Shown here piece after piece: positions 17,330 through 26,246 of a stretch of 64,000 nt of DNA. A model generated the notes under the pieces. The model did no database searches and had not been told where the DNA came from. It worked only from the letters and a program-made list of their open reading frames with translations. The number at the start of each line of letters is the position of its first letter. The stretch's first letter is position 1. The stretch is from the NCBI GenBank assembly GCA_958295935.1, contig OY282385.1, positions 1,612,001-1,676,000 of the forward strand, written 5' to 3'. The position numbers were made by a program, and so were the translations under genes. This DNA is from an uncultured Dehalococcoidia bacterium. Lineage in GTDB: Bacteria; Chloroflexota; Dehalococcoidia; Lucifugimonadales; Lucifugimonadaceae.

Positions 17330-18043
17330 TCAGCGTCTCACCTGCCGCATCGCATACGGCATCGACCGACCCCGAGGCTCCGCCTGCGGGTAGTCATCGA
17401 TCCCCGTCCAGGTCTCCCCCAAAACGTCCACCGCGTCCGGGTGACGACGGTTGACGCGGATGGCCGTGGTCGGAAACTCCGGCGCACGAGGATTCGGAAC
17501 CTTGTACGTCAGCACCGCGCGGTCGTCAATCGCATCGCGTAACTCCCTGCTCCTGGCCTCTTGGGAATCCACCCATGCATGCTGCTCCGCAGGAAGGAAA
17601 AGATCCCGAAACCACTTGAGAGCCACAAACTCGAAACCATCGCGCTGCTCAGCACGGTCAAGAGATCGGATAAGGTCCGCACGGTACTGGTCTATACCCT
17701 CCTGGGGAGTGTAGTACTCGTCGTCCTCGTATCCGGGCTCCCCCCGGTCCTCGTATCCGGGCTCCTCCCGCTCCACAGGCCCCTCCTCGGGAAGCTCCGA
17801 TGGAGAAGAAGCCGCTGCCGCACCCCCGAAGCGAATCCGTATCTCGCCCTCGTTATAAGGCTGCCAACTCTCCGCCGCAGCGTCGCTCCGCTTTTTGCGC
17901 CTGTTCTCGAAAATGTCAACCTCAACGTCCATTCCGTCCGTCTGGTTCAGAACCAACGGCATCAAGACGCGAAACAGACCCTCGAGCCGCTGTCGCGAGT
18001 CACTAATGGTTACCAACTGTGTACCCTCCAGAAAACTCTTCAA
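17330..18043 (-). CDS. hypothetical protein divergent from groESL
   Basis: A 237-residue acidic protein I do not recognise. Residues 1-75 look like a compact alpha/beta domain. Residues 76-115 are low-complexity and Glu/Pro-rich, with a near-perfect duplication (EEPGYEDRGEPGYEDDE) made by a 24-base DNA repeat around 17735-17770. Residues 116-237 (FEFVALKWFRDLFLP, VLTYKVPNPRAP) look like a second folded domain. No signal peptide or membrane helix. It is transcribed away from groES, sharing the 300-base region that holds the groESL promoter and operator. Confidence 0.65.
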   Translation of the reverse strand: MKSFLEGTQLVTISDSRQRLEGLFRVLMPLVLNQTDGMDVEVDIFENRRKKRSDAAAESWQPYNEGEIRIRFGGAAAASSPSELPEEGPVEREEPGYEDRGEPGYEDDEYYTPQEGIDQYRADLIRSLDRAEQRDGFEFVALKWFRDLFLPAEQHAWVDSQEARSRELRDAIDDRAVLTYKVPNPRAPEFPTTAIRVNRRHPDAVDVLGETWTGIDDYPQAEPRGRSMPYAMRQVRR

Positions 18044-18169
18044 GCTACCGGCGTTAGCCTACCGCTCCCCATATCCTACAAAAACTTGCCCCACAAGTCA
18101 CCCCGTGTTTGGCATTGAGCCCCAAACGAACCAAACGGATCCAGCAGCGGCCAAAGAGAGACACGCTTG

Positions 18170-18198
18170 TTGACATGTGAACAGGCCCTGCTTAACAT
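18170..18198 (+). promoter_or_regulatory. Sigma-70-type promoter of groES-groEL
   Basis: TTGACA at 18170-18175 is followed after exactly 17 bases by TAACAT at 18193-18198, a good vegetative promoter. Transcription would begin near 18205, inside the CIRCE-like element that follows, the standard arrangement for HrcA control. Confidence 0.75.
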
Positions 18199-18203
18199 CT
18201 TTA

Positions 18204-18230
18204 TTAGCAGTCGGGCCGGGAGTCTGCTAA
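18204..18230 (+). promoter_or_regulatory. CIRCE-like operator (HrcA binding site)
   Basis: TTAGCAGTC-N9-GTCTGCTAA closely follows the CIRCE consensus TTAGCACTC-N9-GAGTGCTAA, with the exact nine-base spacer. The left arm differs at one base and the right arm at two. It overlaps the predicted start of the groESL transcript. Binding by HrcA, which is not in this window, would repress the operon until heat shock. Confidence 0.8.
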
Positions 18231-18341
18231 TCGTCGCCGCCCACTGCCGCCGATATCAATCTCTGGGCTGAGCGGCCTTGTCCCATAGCCCAGGTGCGCA
18301 ACAAGCACGCGCACGAGAAAACCAAACAGGAGGAACATGAA

Positions 18342-18638
18342 GTGGCGCTGAATCTCAAGCCGCTTGGAGACCGGGTGGTGATCGAGCCAAACGAGGAAGA
18401 GGCGGAGAGAAGCCCGGGCGGCATCATCATCCCGGACACCGCCAAGGAAAAGCCGCAGAAAGGCACCGTGGTCGCAGCAGGACCCGGACGCACGACCGAC
18501 GAGGGCAAACTCATCGACATGCCCGTAAAGGTTGGCGATGTCGTGGTCTACTCCAAGTACGCAGGAACGGAATACTCCGAAAACGGAGTCGACTATCTCA
18601 TCGTCCGGGAGAGTGACATCCTGGCCGTCGCCCAATAG
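18342..18638 (+). CDS. groES: co-chaperonin GroES
   Basis: A 98-residue Cpn10: [18 protein letters not shown], the mobile loop [20 protein letters not shown] (residues about 20-39), and [16 protein letters not shown]. GroES caps the GroEL ring. The GTG at 18342 lies 7 bases after AGGAGGA (18328-18334); the longer frame from 18294 has a His/Lys-rich leader unlike GroES. It is first gene of the groES-groEL operon (51-base gap to groEL), under the promoter and CIRCE-like site just upstream. Confidence 0.96.
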   Translation: MALNLKPLGDRVVIEPNEEEAERSPGGIIIPDTAKEKPQKGTVVAAGPGRTTDEGKLIDMPVKVGDVVVYSKYAGTEYSENGVDYLIVRESDILAVAQ

Positions 18639-20315
<1,677 letters not shown>

Positions 20316-20343
20316 ACCCAAACCTCCAACACAGCTCCACGCG

Positions 20344-20375
20344 AAAAGGCCGTCCGGTCTCCGGACGGCCTTTTT
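20344..20375 (+). terminator. Rho-independent terminator of groESL
   Basis: AAAAGGCCGTCCGG, loop TCT, then CCGGACGGCCTTTTT: a 13-14 bp perfect stem ending in a run of five T on the plus strand, directly after groEL. Confidence 0.95.
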
Positions 20376-20496
20376 GATAGGACAATGACAACACTCACCA
20401 CGAGAGATCGAAGGCCCTTTCTTACCCAAGACAAAGCGCTCGGCTAGAATCCTCCACACGCCCCCAACGCACAACGCGACCAAGAAAGAACTTCTC

Positions 20497-21801
20497 ATGG
20501 ACCCCATCAGCGCAGCCCTCATCATCGCCTGCTTAGGCTTGGCCATCGGTGCAGCATGGCTTGCAGTACGCGCACGTCTACGGCTCCAGCAGTTGATCTC
20601 GGAAAAAGCCTCCCTCACCGCTCAACTAAAGAACACCCAGGACCAACTGGGAAAAGCCGACGATCTGCTTGCAACCGCCCGCGAGAAGGCTGAAGAGGAA
20701 GCAAGAGCCGCCAGAGATCTGGAAATCGACAAGACAAGGCTTGAAGAAAACCTGCAGAACACCCAAAGAAACCTCGGCGAGCGCGACGCCTTGGAAAAAC
20801 GGTTCGCAGACACCTTTCAGGCGCTGTCCTCCAAGACCCTCGACCGCCAGCAAAAAGGCTTCATCACGAACGCCGACCAGACCCTGAAAGCCCGTGAAGA
20901 AGCGGTGGCGAAACTGGTCAAGCCACTGTCCGACAAGATCGAAACCCTGGACAAGGCGGTGGCAAGACACTCAGGCGAATTGGGAGGACAAATCAAAAAC
21001 GTCGTCCAATCCAACAGAGAACTGAGAGACGCCCTCTCCAAGCCGCAAGTACGAGGACAATGGGGAGAAATGAATGTCGAACGCGTCCTCGAACTATGCA
21101 GCTTGGTCAAGAACATCCACTACACCTCCCAAGACCCGGACAGACAAGGCGGCAGAACCGACTTCATCGTGCACATGCCCCACAAGCGAGACCTCATCCT
21201 GGATTCCAAAGTGCCGCTCACCGCGTACCTGGATGCCGAAAGCGCCGACAACGACGAGGACCGAGACGAACACCTCGACAGACACGCCAGAATGGTGCAA
21301 TCACACGCCGACAGCCTCTCCAGGAAGGAGTACTGGAGAAACTTGGGAGACGCAGCAGACTTCGTCGTGATGGTCGTGCCTGAATTCGCATTGCCCCCCG
21401 CCCTGCTGCGCAGGCCGGATCTGTTGGACCGAGGCTTGCAAAACAAGGTCGTCATAGTGACCTACTCAACACTCGCAGCCCTGCTCAAGTGCGTAGCCTT
21501 GAGCTGGCAGGAACGAAAGGTCGCCGACGAGGCGAGATCCATAAGCGAACTCGGAAGGGACCTTCACAACCGACTGGTCACCTTCGCAGGACACATGGAC
21601 GGTATGGGAAGAGCCTTGAATACCGCCGTCAACAAGTACAACGCCGGCGTCGGATCAATGGAATCCCGGGTAATGGCACAGGCTCGCAGATTCCGTGAAA
21701 TGGGAGTGCCAGCCACCCAGGATTTGCCCGAAGTCAGAATTGTCGACGCTGCTCCACGCCCACCCATGCGGCTAGGCGAAACCGACGACGACCAACCTTG
21801 A
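20497..21801 (+). CDS. rmuC: DNA recombination protein RmuC homologue
   Basis: A 434-residue protein with one N-terminal membrane helix (residues 5-24), a long coiled coil (about 30-150) and the RmuC nuclease-like core: RGQWGEMNVERVLE near 187, GGRTDFIVHMP, LILDSKVPLTAY near 238, VVMVVPEFALPPAL and VIVTYSTLAALLK. RmuC limits DNA inversions at short repeats in E. coli; the core is related to PD-(D/E)xK nucleases. It follows the groEL terminator and has its own start at 20497. It is convergent with the DUF5343 gene (10 bases between stops). Length is close to the family norm. Confidence 0.92.
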   Translation: MDPISAALIIACLGLAIGAAWLAVRARLRLQQLISEKASLTAQLKNTQDQLGKADDLLATAREKAEEEARAARDLEIDKTRLEENLQNTQRNLGERDALEKRFADTFQALSSKTLDRQQKGFITNADQTLKAREEAVAKLVKPLSDKIETLDKAVARHSGELGGQIKNVVQSNRELRDALSKPQVRGQWGEMNVERVLELCSLVKNIHYTSQDPDRQGGRTDFIVHMPHKRDLILDSKVPLTAYLDAESADNDEDRDEHLDRHARMVQSHADSLSRKEYWRNLGDAADFVVMVVPEFALPPALLRRPDLLDRGLQNKVVIVTYSTLAALLKCVALSWQERKVADEARSISELGRDLHNRLVTFAGHMDGMGRALNTAVNKYNAGVGSMESRVMAQARRFREMGVPATQDLPEVRIVDAAPRPPMRLGETDDDQP

Positions 21802-21811
21802 CCGCCGGCCC

Positions 21812-22510
21812 TCACTCCCGCGCCTCCTCACTGCCCCCGGGACCCAGCAGCGCACCGTACAGCCTCGTCATACCGCTGAGCCAACTGGACTGCACCTCCG
21901 GTGCCCACGAAGGATCGAAATCTGGGTACTTTTGCAGAATCTTCTCCGCCACGGATAGCTGCGGATGAACAGGCGCAGGCTCCAACTCCGCAGGCAGATG
22001 CACCGACCGCTCCCCCTGCGGCGCCGGACGTTGCGACCGCGAAGACGACGAGCGCCGAGCGCCGTGCCGACCAGCCAGAATGTACTGAGACAACTCCACG
22101 TCGGCATCGCGAGCCGCCTTGATGAAAAACGCCTCGCACTTCGTCAATACCCCCTCGCGGGCCCCGAACCGACGGAAAGCCTCGTGAAACTGACCGCGAG
22201 TAGCTCGCGCCAGATCAAGCTCGAATACCGGCCCGTAGAAACCGCGTAACACCTGCCGAAGAACCGACCGACGCTCCTCACCCTCCGCAAAAACCAGAAG
22301 CCCCAATTCCTCACGCGGACGACCATCCTCATCCACCAGCTTCAGCACCTTCAAGGTCGTCATCAACTGCGATCCCGAGCTACCCGAAAAGCGATAGCCC
22401 CAAACGCTGCGGTCTATCCGGTCTGGAATACCGTCCAATAGGAATTCCAAAAAAGTTCGGAATGTCCGGTAGGGCACGTACGGGGGAACTGTCCGTGATC
22501 GTTCTTGCAT
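21812..22510 (-). CDS. DUF5343 domain protein
   Basis: A 232-residue protein. Residues 5-150 match from memory the DUF5343 pattern: PYVPYRTFRTFLEFL, GIPDRIDRSVWG, SGSQLMTTLKVLKLVDEDG, EERRSVLRQVLRGFY and LTKCEAFFIKAARDADVELS. This is a winged-helix-like family of unknown function found on chromosomes, plasmids and islands. Residues 150-195 are a Ser/Arg/Pro-rich linker, and the tail is a short helical domain. GGAG lies 4 bases before the ATG. It is divergent from a ParB-like gene across an AT-rich spacer with a good promoter and a palindrome, so the two are probably co-regulated. Confidence 0.8.
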   Translation of the reverse strand: MQERSRTVPPYVPYRTFRTFLEFLLDGIPDRIDRSVWGYRFSGSSGSQLMTTLKVLKLVDEDGRPREELGLLVFAEGEERRSVLRQVLRGFYGPVFELDLARATRGQFHEAFRRFGAREGVLTKCEAFFIKAARDADVELSQYILAGRHGARRSSSSRSQRPAPQGERSVHLPAELEPAPVHPQLSVAEKILQKYPDFDPSWAPEVQSSWLSGMTRLYGALLGPGGSEEARE

Positions 22511-22567
22511 CTCGCTCCAAGTTGGGAAATCGCACTGCTAGCCCATATTCCAGGGTTTTAATCCGAA

Positions 22568-22596
22568 ACAATATCCCCGACTGATTCCAAAGTCAA
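22568..22596 (-). promoter_or_regulatory. Promoter of the DUF5343 gene
   Basis: Read on the minus strand, TTGACT (plus 22591-22596) and TATTGT (plus 22568-22573) are separated by 17 bases, about 60 bases before the DUF5343 start. The DNA is strikingly AT-rich for this genome. A TTGGAAT motif sits inside the spacer. Confidence 0.6.
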
Positions 22597-22600
22597 TCCC

Positions 22601-22612
22601 ATATTGGAATAT
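22601..22612. promoter_or_regulatory. Palindromic operator candidate between DUF5343 and ParB-like genes
   Basis: ATATT-GG-AATAT is a perfect inverted repeat just upstream of the DUF5343 -35 box. A related CCCATATTCCAGGG lies at 22542-22555 and TTTGGAATA at 22660-22668, so GGAATAT/ATATTCC half-sites recur three or four times in the spacer. A 10-base direct repeat of GACAGTTT (22630-22647) lies nearer the ParB-like gene. Likely binding sites for one of the two neighbouring products; inference. Confidence 0.45.
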
Positions 22613-22678
22613 CCGTTTCCCCACTACTGGACAGTTTCAGACAGTTTATGAATATGCGATTTGGAATAAGCAAAATAT

Positions 22679-23707
22679 ATGGAACCAAAAACCGACCGGC
22701 AGCCAGCCAGCGCACCTGCCCCACAGCGCAAAGACATATCTGTGACGGAGGCCCCCTTGAAAGTAGATATCGGCCACATCGTCCTGGACCCAAGCCTGCC
22801 AAAAACTGCAAAACCCGGACCAGGTGCCGACCGACGACGACTAAGAGCTCCCAAAACACTCGTCGTCGAACCCAACGGAAAAGGAAGCTACGTACTCCTC
22901 GCTGGCAGACGCGGACTCAAAACCGCCGTGGAATCAGGCAAACGAGCCGTCGAGGTAACCCTCCGAGAAGACATCTCCCCGCAGGAACGACGCGAACTGC
23001 GGCTATCTGAGCTCTACCACAACGCACTCGTTCCGCCCAGAGCGCTCGCCAGAGAATTCATCTCATACCGCAAGTCATACGGCATCACCCAGCAGGAACT
23101 CGCCAGGAGAACCGGAATCACGCCCGGCACTATCCACCACTACGAGAGCCTCATGAAAACACTCGACCCGGCCTTGGGAGAACGCCTCGACGACGGAGAC
23201 CTGACGTTCAAGGAAGCGCGCAGCATCGCAGATATCGACGACCGACATAGGCAGCGAGAAATCGCCGAACCATTCCTCACCGGCAAACTCAGCTCAGTAC
23301 ACGTAGAGCAGGTCGTCGGACGAGCTAAGTCCGACCCCAGCCTGTCCATTGCATACCTCATCGAGGAGGTTCTCAAAGACGGTCGACGGCCAGCCCCCGA
23401 AAAGGTTGCGGAAACCATCACGCCCGCCGACCGGCCGCAGCAGCCCGCACCGACGGCCGAAATGAGCCTCGAAAAATCAGCCCTCATGCTGGCAGGAGAA
23501 CTGGGAGCATTGCAGCTGCAGATCATCCCCGAATACCGGCGGCTGGACCTCATCAGCTCCCTGCGCATCCTGGACAACAGACTCAAGTCCGCCCTGGCCC
23601 ACCTCAACTCCGGACAGGCCCTGGAATCACAGGTCCCTAGACCCTTGGGCCGTGCAGCAGGTGGGCGACCGGACCGCCCACGCCCCCGTAGACGGAAACG
23701 CCCATGA
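22679..23707 (+). CDS. ParB/KorB-like DNA-binding protein
   Basis: A 342-residue protein. Residues 30-100 resemble a shortened ParB N-terminal domain (VDIGHIVLDPS, then YVLLAGRRGLKTAVESGK, cf. ParB 'Y.LIAGERR..AA..AG'). Residues 115-190 hold a helix-turn-helix (YGITQQELARRTGITPGTIHHY, followed by LTFKEARSIADI), the order found in ParB, KorB and Noc. A Pro-rich linker and a strongly basic C-terminus (residues 325-342) follow. No parA neighbours it, so it is more likely a regulator or nucleoid-associated protein than a partition factor. The start at ATG 22679 has only a weak upstream GGAA; the N-terminal 20 residues are uncertain. Confidence 0.75.
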   Translation: MEPKTDRQPASAPAPQRKDISVTEAPLKVDIGHIVLDPSLPKTAKPGPGADRRRLRAPKTLVVEPNGKGSYVLLAGRRGLKTAVESGKRAVEVTLREDISPQERRELRLSELYHNALVPPRALAREFISYRKSYGITQQELARRTGITPGTIHHYESLMKTLDPALGERLDDGDLTFKEARSIADIDDRHRQREIAEPFLTGKLSSVHVEQVVGRAKSDPSLSIAYLIEEVLKDGRRPAPEKVAETITPADRPQQPAPTAEMSLEKSALMLAGELGALQLQIIPEYRRLDLISSLRILDNRLKSALAHLNSGQALESQVPRPLGRAAGGRPDRPRPRRRKRP

Positions 23708-23866
23708 CCGGCGCACAACTTGCCGGACGTGCAAACCCCCTCACCAGCCGCGCAATGACGCCTGATTGAACACAGAAACAAGAGCTTGGCGCGCGGACAC
23801 GCGCCAGGCTGATCCCAAACAGCGGCTTGGGCTCGAAGCCGCCCGGGTTACCATTCGACGAGCCAG

Positions 23867-23900
23867 GAACGCCTCTCCCAATCCCCCAGGAGAGGCGTTC
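23867..23900. repeat. Perfect 12-bp hairpin without T-tract
   Basis: GAACGCCTCTCC (23867-23878), a 10-base loop, then its exact complement GGAGAGGCGTTC (23889-23900). No run of T follows on either strand, so it is not a standard terminator. It could be an RNA-stabilising stem, a protein site or a Rho-less terminator variant. A second GC-rich stem (TGGCGCG/CGCGCCA) lies at about 23787-23807. Both lie in the 260-base gap 23708-23967. Confidence 0.6.
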
Positions 23901-23967
23901 ATCTATCTGACCAAAAAAAGCCCCGTGCTACCATTCGCAGCCAAACGGATCCGGACAGGAAACGGCA

Positions 23968-25068
23968 ATGCTCGAAAGATTCCACGTCCCAGAATCACAG
24001 GCGGTACGCGTCGAGGAAGAACGCGCCCGCGCCGCAACCCAAGCCATCTTCCAAAAGATGGGGCTGTCCACTGCAGACGCCTCACGCTCCGCTGACGTTC
24101 TTATCTACGCCGACCGACGAGGCATCGACACACACGGCATCTCAAACATGCTGCGAGCATACGTCGACGGATACCAAAGAGGCGAAATCAACCCCAGACC
24201 CAAACCGGAGATCGTACGAGAGTCCCCAGCCATCGCCACTATGGACGGAGACCGAGGACTCGGCCTTCACGTTGGGCCGGTCGCCATGCAACTCGCCATA
24301 GCAAAGGCCGGAACCCAGGGAATCGGAGCCGTCGCACTGCGAAACGCAGGACACGTGGGCGCAGCCGGGTATCACGCCGCCATGGCGCTCGAACACGACA
24401 TGATAGGCGTATGCATGTCCGGCGGAGGCGGAGACACAATGCTCCCAACCTTCGGCGCAGAACCCAGATTGGCCACAAACCCCATCGCTTGGGCAGCCCC
24501 CGCAGCAAACGAACCACCGTTCATATTCGACGTCGCCACCACACAGGTCGCAGGAAACAAGATCCACCTACTACAGCGCATGGGCGTAAACGTGGCTCCG
24601 GCATGGCTCGCCGACGAGCACGGAAAACCCGTCATGCAAGAAGCGCCGCCCCCGCAAGAAGACTTCAGCGGCAGAGCGCGCACCTGGTACATGCTGCCGG
24701 CAGGAGGCACCAGGGAAAGCGGATCACATAAAGGATACGGACTCGCTTGCGTCGTCGCCATCATGGGAGCCACCCTCGCCGGCGCACAGATGAACGGCAG
24801 CCTCGCAGGAATGGGCCACTACTTCGCAGCCTACCGCATCGACGCCTTCACAGAACCCGACAGATTCAAGCAAGACGTGGACGCCTTCCTACGAGGCCTA
24901 CGCAACACCCCGCCCGCACAGGACTGCGAACGCGTCTACTACGCCGGACTGCCCGAACACGAAGAGGAACTCGAACGGGTCGAAAAGGGCATCCCATACC
25001 ACCCAGAGGTGATCGACTGGCTAAACTCCATCTGCGCCGAACTCGAACTAGACTTCCAATTCCCCTAA
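23968..25068 (+). CDS. Ldh2-family malate/L-lactate/ureidoglycolate-type dehydrogenase
   Basis: A 366-residue NAD(P)-dependent oxidoreductase of the MDH2/LDH2 fold (unrelated to Rossmann-type LDH). It shows RRGIDTHGISNMLRAYVDGYQRGEIN in the substrate-binding region near 50 (the family's DSHG variant), GIGAVALRNAGHVGAAGYH near 115, NPIAWAAPA and ESGSHKGYGLA near 250. Family members oxidise 2-hydroxy acids such as malate, lactate, ureidoglycolate or sulfolactate; which one cannot be told. ATG at 23968. A minus-strand amidohydrolase is convergent with it; together they suggest degradation of a carboxylic acid. Confidence 0.88.
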   Translation: MLERFHVPESQAVRVEEERARAATQAIFQKMGLSTADASRSADVLIYADRRGIDTHGISNMLRAYVDGYQRGEINPRPKPEIVRESPAIATMDGDRGLGLHVGPVAMQLAIAKAGTQGIGAVALRNAGHVGAAGYHAAMALEHDMIGVCMSGGGGDTMLPTFGAEPRLATNPIAWAAPAANEPPFIFDVATTQVAGNKIHLLQRMGVNVAPAWLADEHGKPVMQEAPPPQEDFSGRARTWYMLPAGGTRESGSHKGYGLACVVAIMGATLAGAQMNGSLAGMGHYFAAYRIDAFTEPDRFKQDVDAFLRGLRNTPPAQDCERVYYAGLPEHEEELERVEKGIPYHPEVIDWLNSICAELELDFQFP

Positions 25069-25194
25069 TCCCCCTAAAAGACACCCAAAGCACGCGCTGA
25101 CCGCGTCAACCGCTTGGGCCAAAGACCCATCTCGTCCCTTGGCCGCGCCCGCGCTACGTCTACAAATCCATAATCGCCTGCCCCCTGACCCGCT

Positions 25195-26037
25195 CTATTC
25201 CAACCCCAGGACCCTCCTCGCATTCCCCAACAAAATCTTCTGCCGAGGCTCGTCCCGCACCTCAAGCTCCTCGAACTCCTGCAACCACCTCGACGGAGGC
25301 ATGTAAGGATAGTCCGAGCCAAACAGAACCTTGTCCTGCAAACGCGTACTCGCCTCACGAATCAGCTGCCGAGGAATGTAGCGCGGCGCCCAGCCGGACA
25401 GGTCGATATAAACGTTCGGCTTATGCAGAGCCACAGCCACCTGCTCCTCGATCCACGGCCACGCCGGATGCGCCATGATGATGGTCAGACCCGGATGCTC
25501 AGCCGCCAGATCGTCGATGTGCGGTATCGGGCGGGCATACTTCAGCTTGAAACCCCCGCCGCCTGGAGCGCCGGCTCCGGCCGCAGCGTAACCCGTGTGC
25601 ACAAGCGCCGGGACGCCGAGCTCCTCGCACTTCTCGAACAACGGACGGTACTGCGGGTCGTCCGGAAAAAAGGCCTGATGTATAGGGTGTAGCTTCAGCC
25701 CCTTCAGACCAAGCACCCTTACCGCACGCTCCAGCTCCGCCACAGCCGCCTCCCCCTTCTGCGGATCAACCGAGGCGAACCCGATGAACTGATCCGGGTA
25801 GGCCGACGCGATACCGGCCACGTAGTCGTTCGAGTCCGCCTTGTCCCCAGTCGCAGTCTCTGAGTCCACCGAAAAGATTACCGCCATAACGTCCAACTGC
25901 CGATACGTCTCCGCCATACCCTCCGGACCAGGCGGCTCCTCCCTCATGCGAAACATCCGGCGCAGACCCCGCTCGATGCCAAGCTCCTCAAGCCCCGGTT
26001 CCCGCGGTACGTGTGCATGTACGTCTATCGCGCGCAT
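25195..26037 (-). CDS. amidohydrolase family protein (Amidohydro_2/ACMSD-like)
   Basis: A 280-residue TIM-barrel metallohydrolase: metal-binding IDVHAHVP at residues 4-11, GLKLHPIHQAF near 125, PALVHTG near 155, TIIMAHPAWPW near 188 and FGSDYPYMPP near 236. This layout matches the ACMSD/gamma-resorcylate decarboxylase-like branch, which performs decarboxylation or hydrolysis on aromatic or keto acids. The exact reaction is unknown. The start at ATG 26037 leaves RAIDVHAH at the N-terminus as usual; the frame upstream to 26073 is unlikely. Confidence 0.85.
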   Translation of the reverse strand: MRAIDVHAHVPREPGLEELGIERGLRRMFRMREEPPGPEGMAETYRQLDVMAVIFSVDSETATGDKADSNDYVAGIASAYPDQFIGFASVDPQKGEAAVAELERAVRVLGLKGLKLHPIHQAFFPDDPQYRPLFEKCEELGVPALVHTGYAAAGAGAPGGGGFKLKYARPIPHIDDLAAEHPGLTIIMAHPAWPWIEEQVAVALHKPNVYIDLSGWAPRYIPRQLIREASTRLQDKVLFGSDYPYMPPSRWLQEFEELEVRDEPRQKILLGNARRVLGLE

Positions 26038-26246
26038 CCCGAAAATCCCCCTGCTGTACGGCCCGACGGGCATCCAGGCTCTCTATCGACACCCGATCAC
26101 CCATCCGGTCCGCTCAAGCCAATCCATCAACTCCGACAACTCCGCAAAGAGCATACGCCGGAGAATATCCATGTTGATCAAGTCATAACACGTATCGAGC
26201 CGCCGCGGACCCCCATAACCCGTGACCCATGCGAACCGTCACGAGA

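Noticed and set aside
23867-23900. Hairpin called as a Rho-independent terminator
   Set aside because: No T-tract on either strand, so it is kept only as an inverted repeat.
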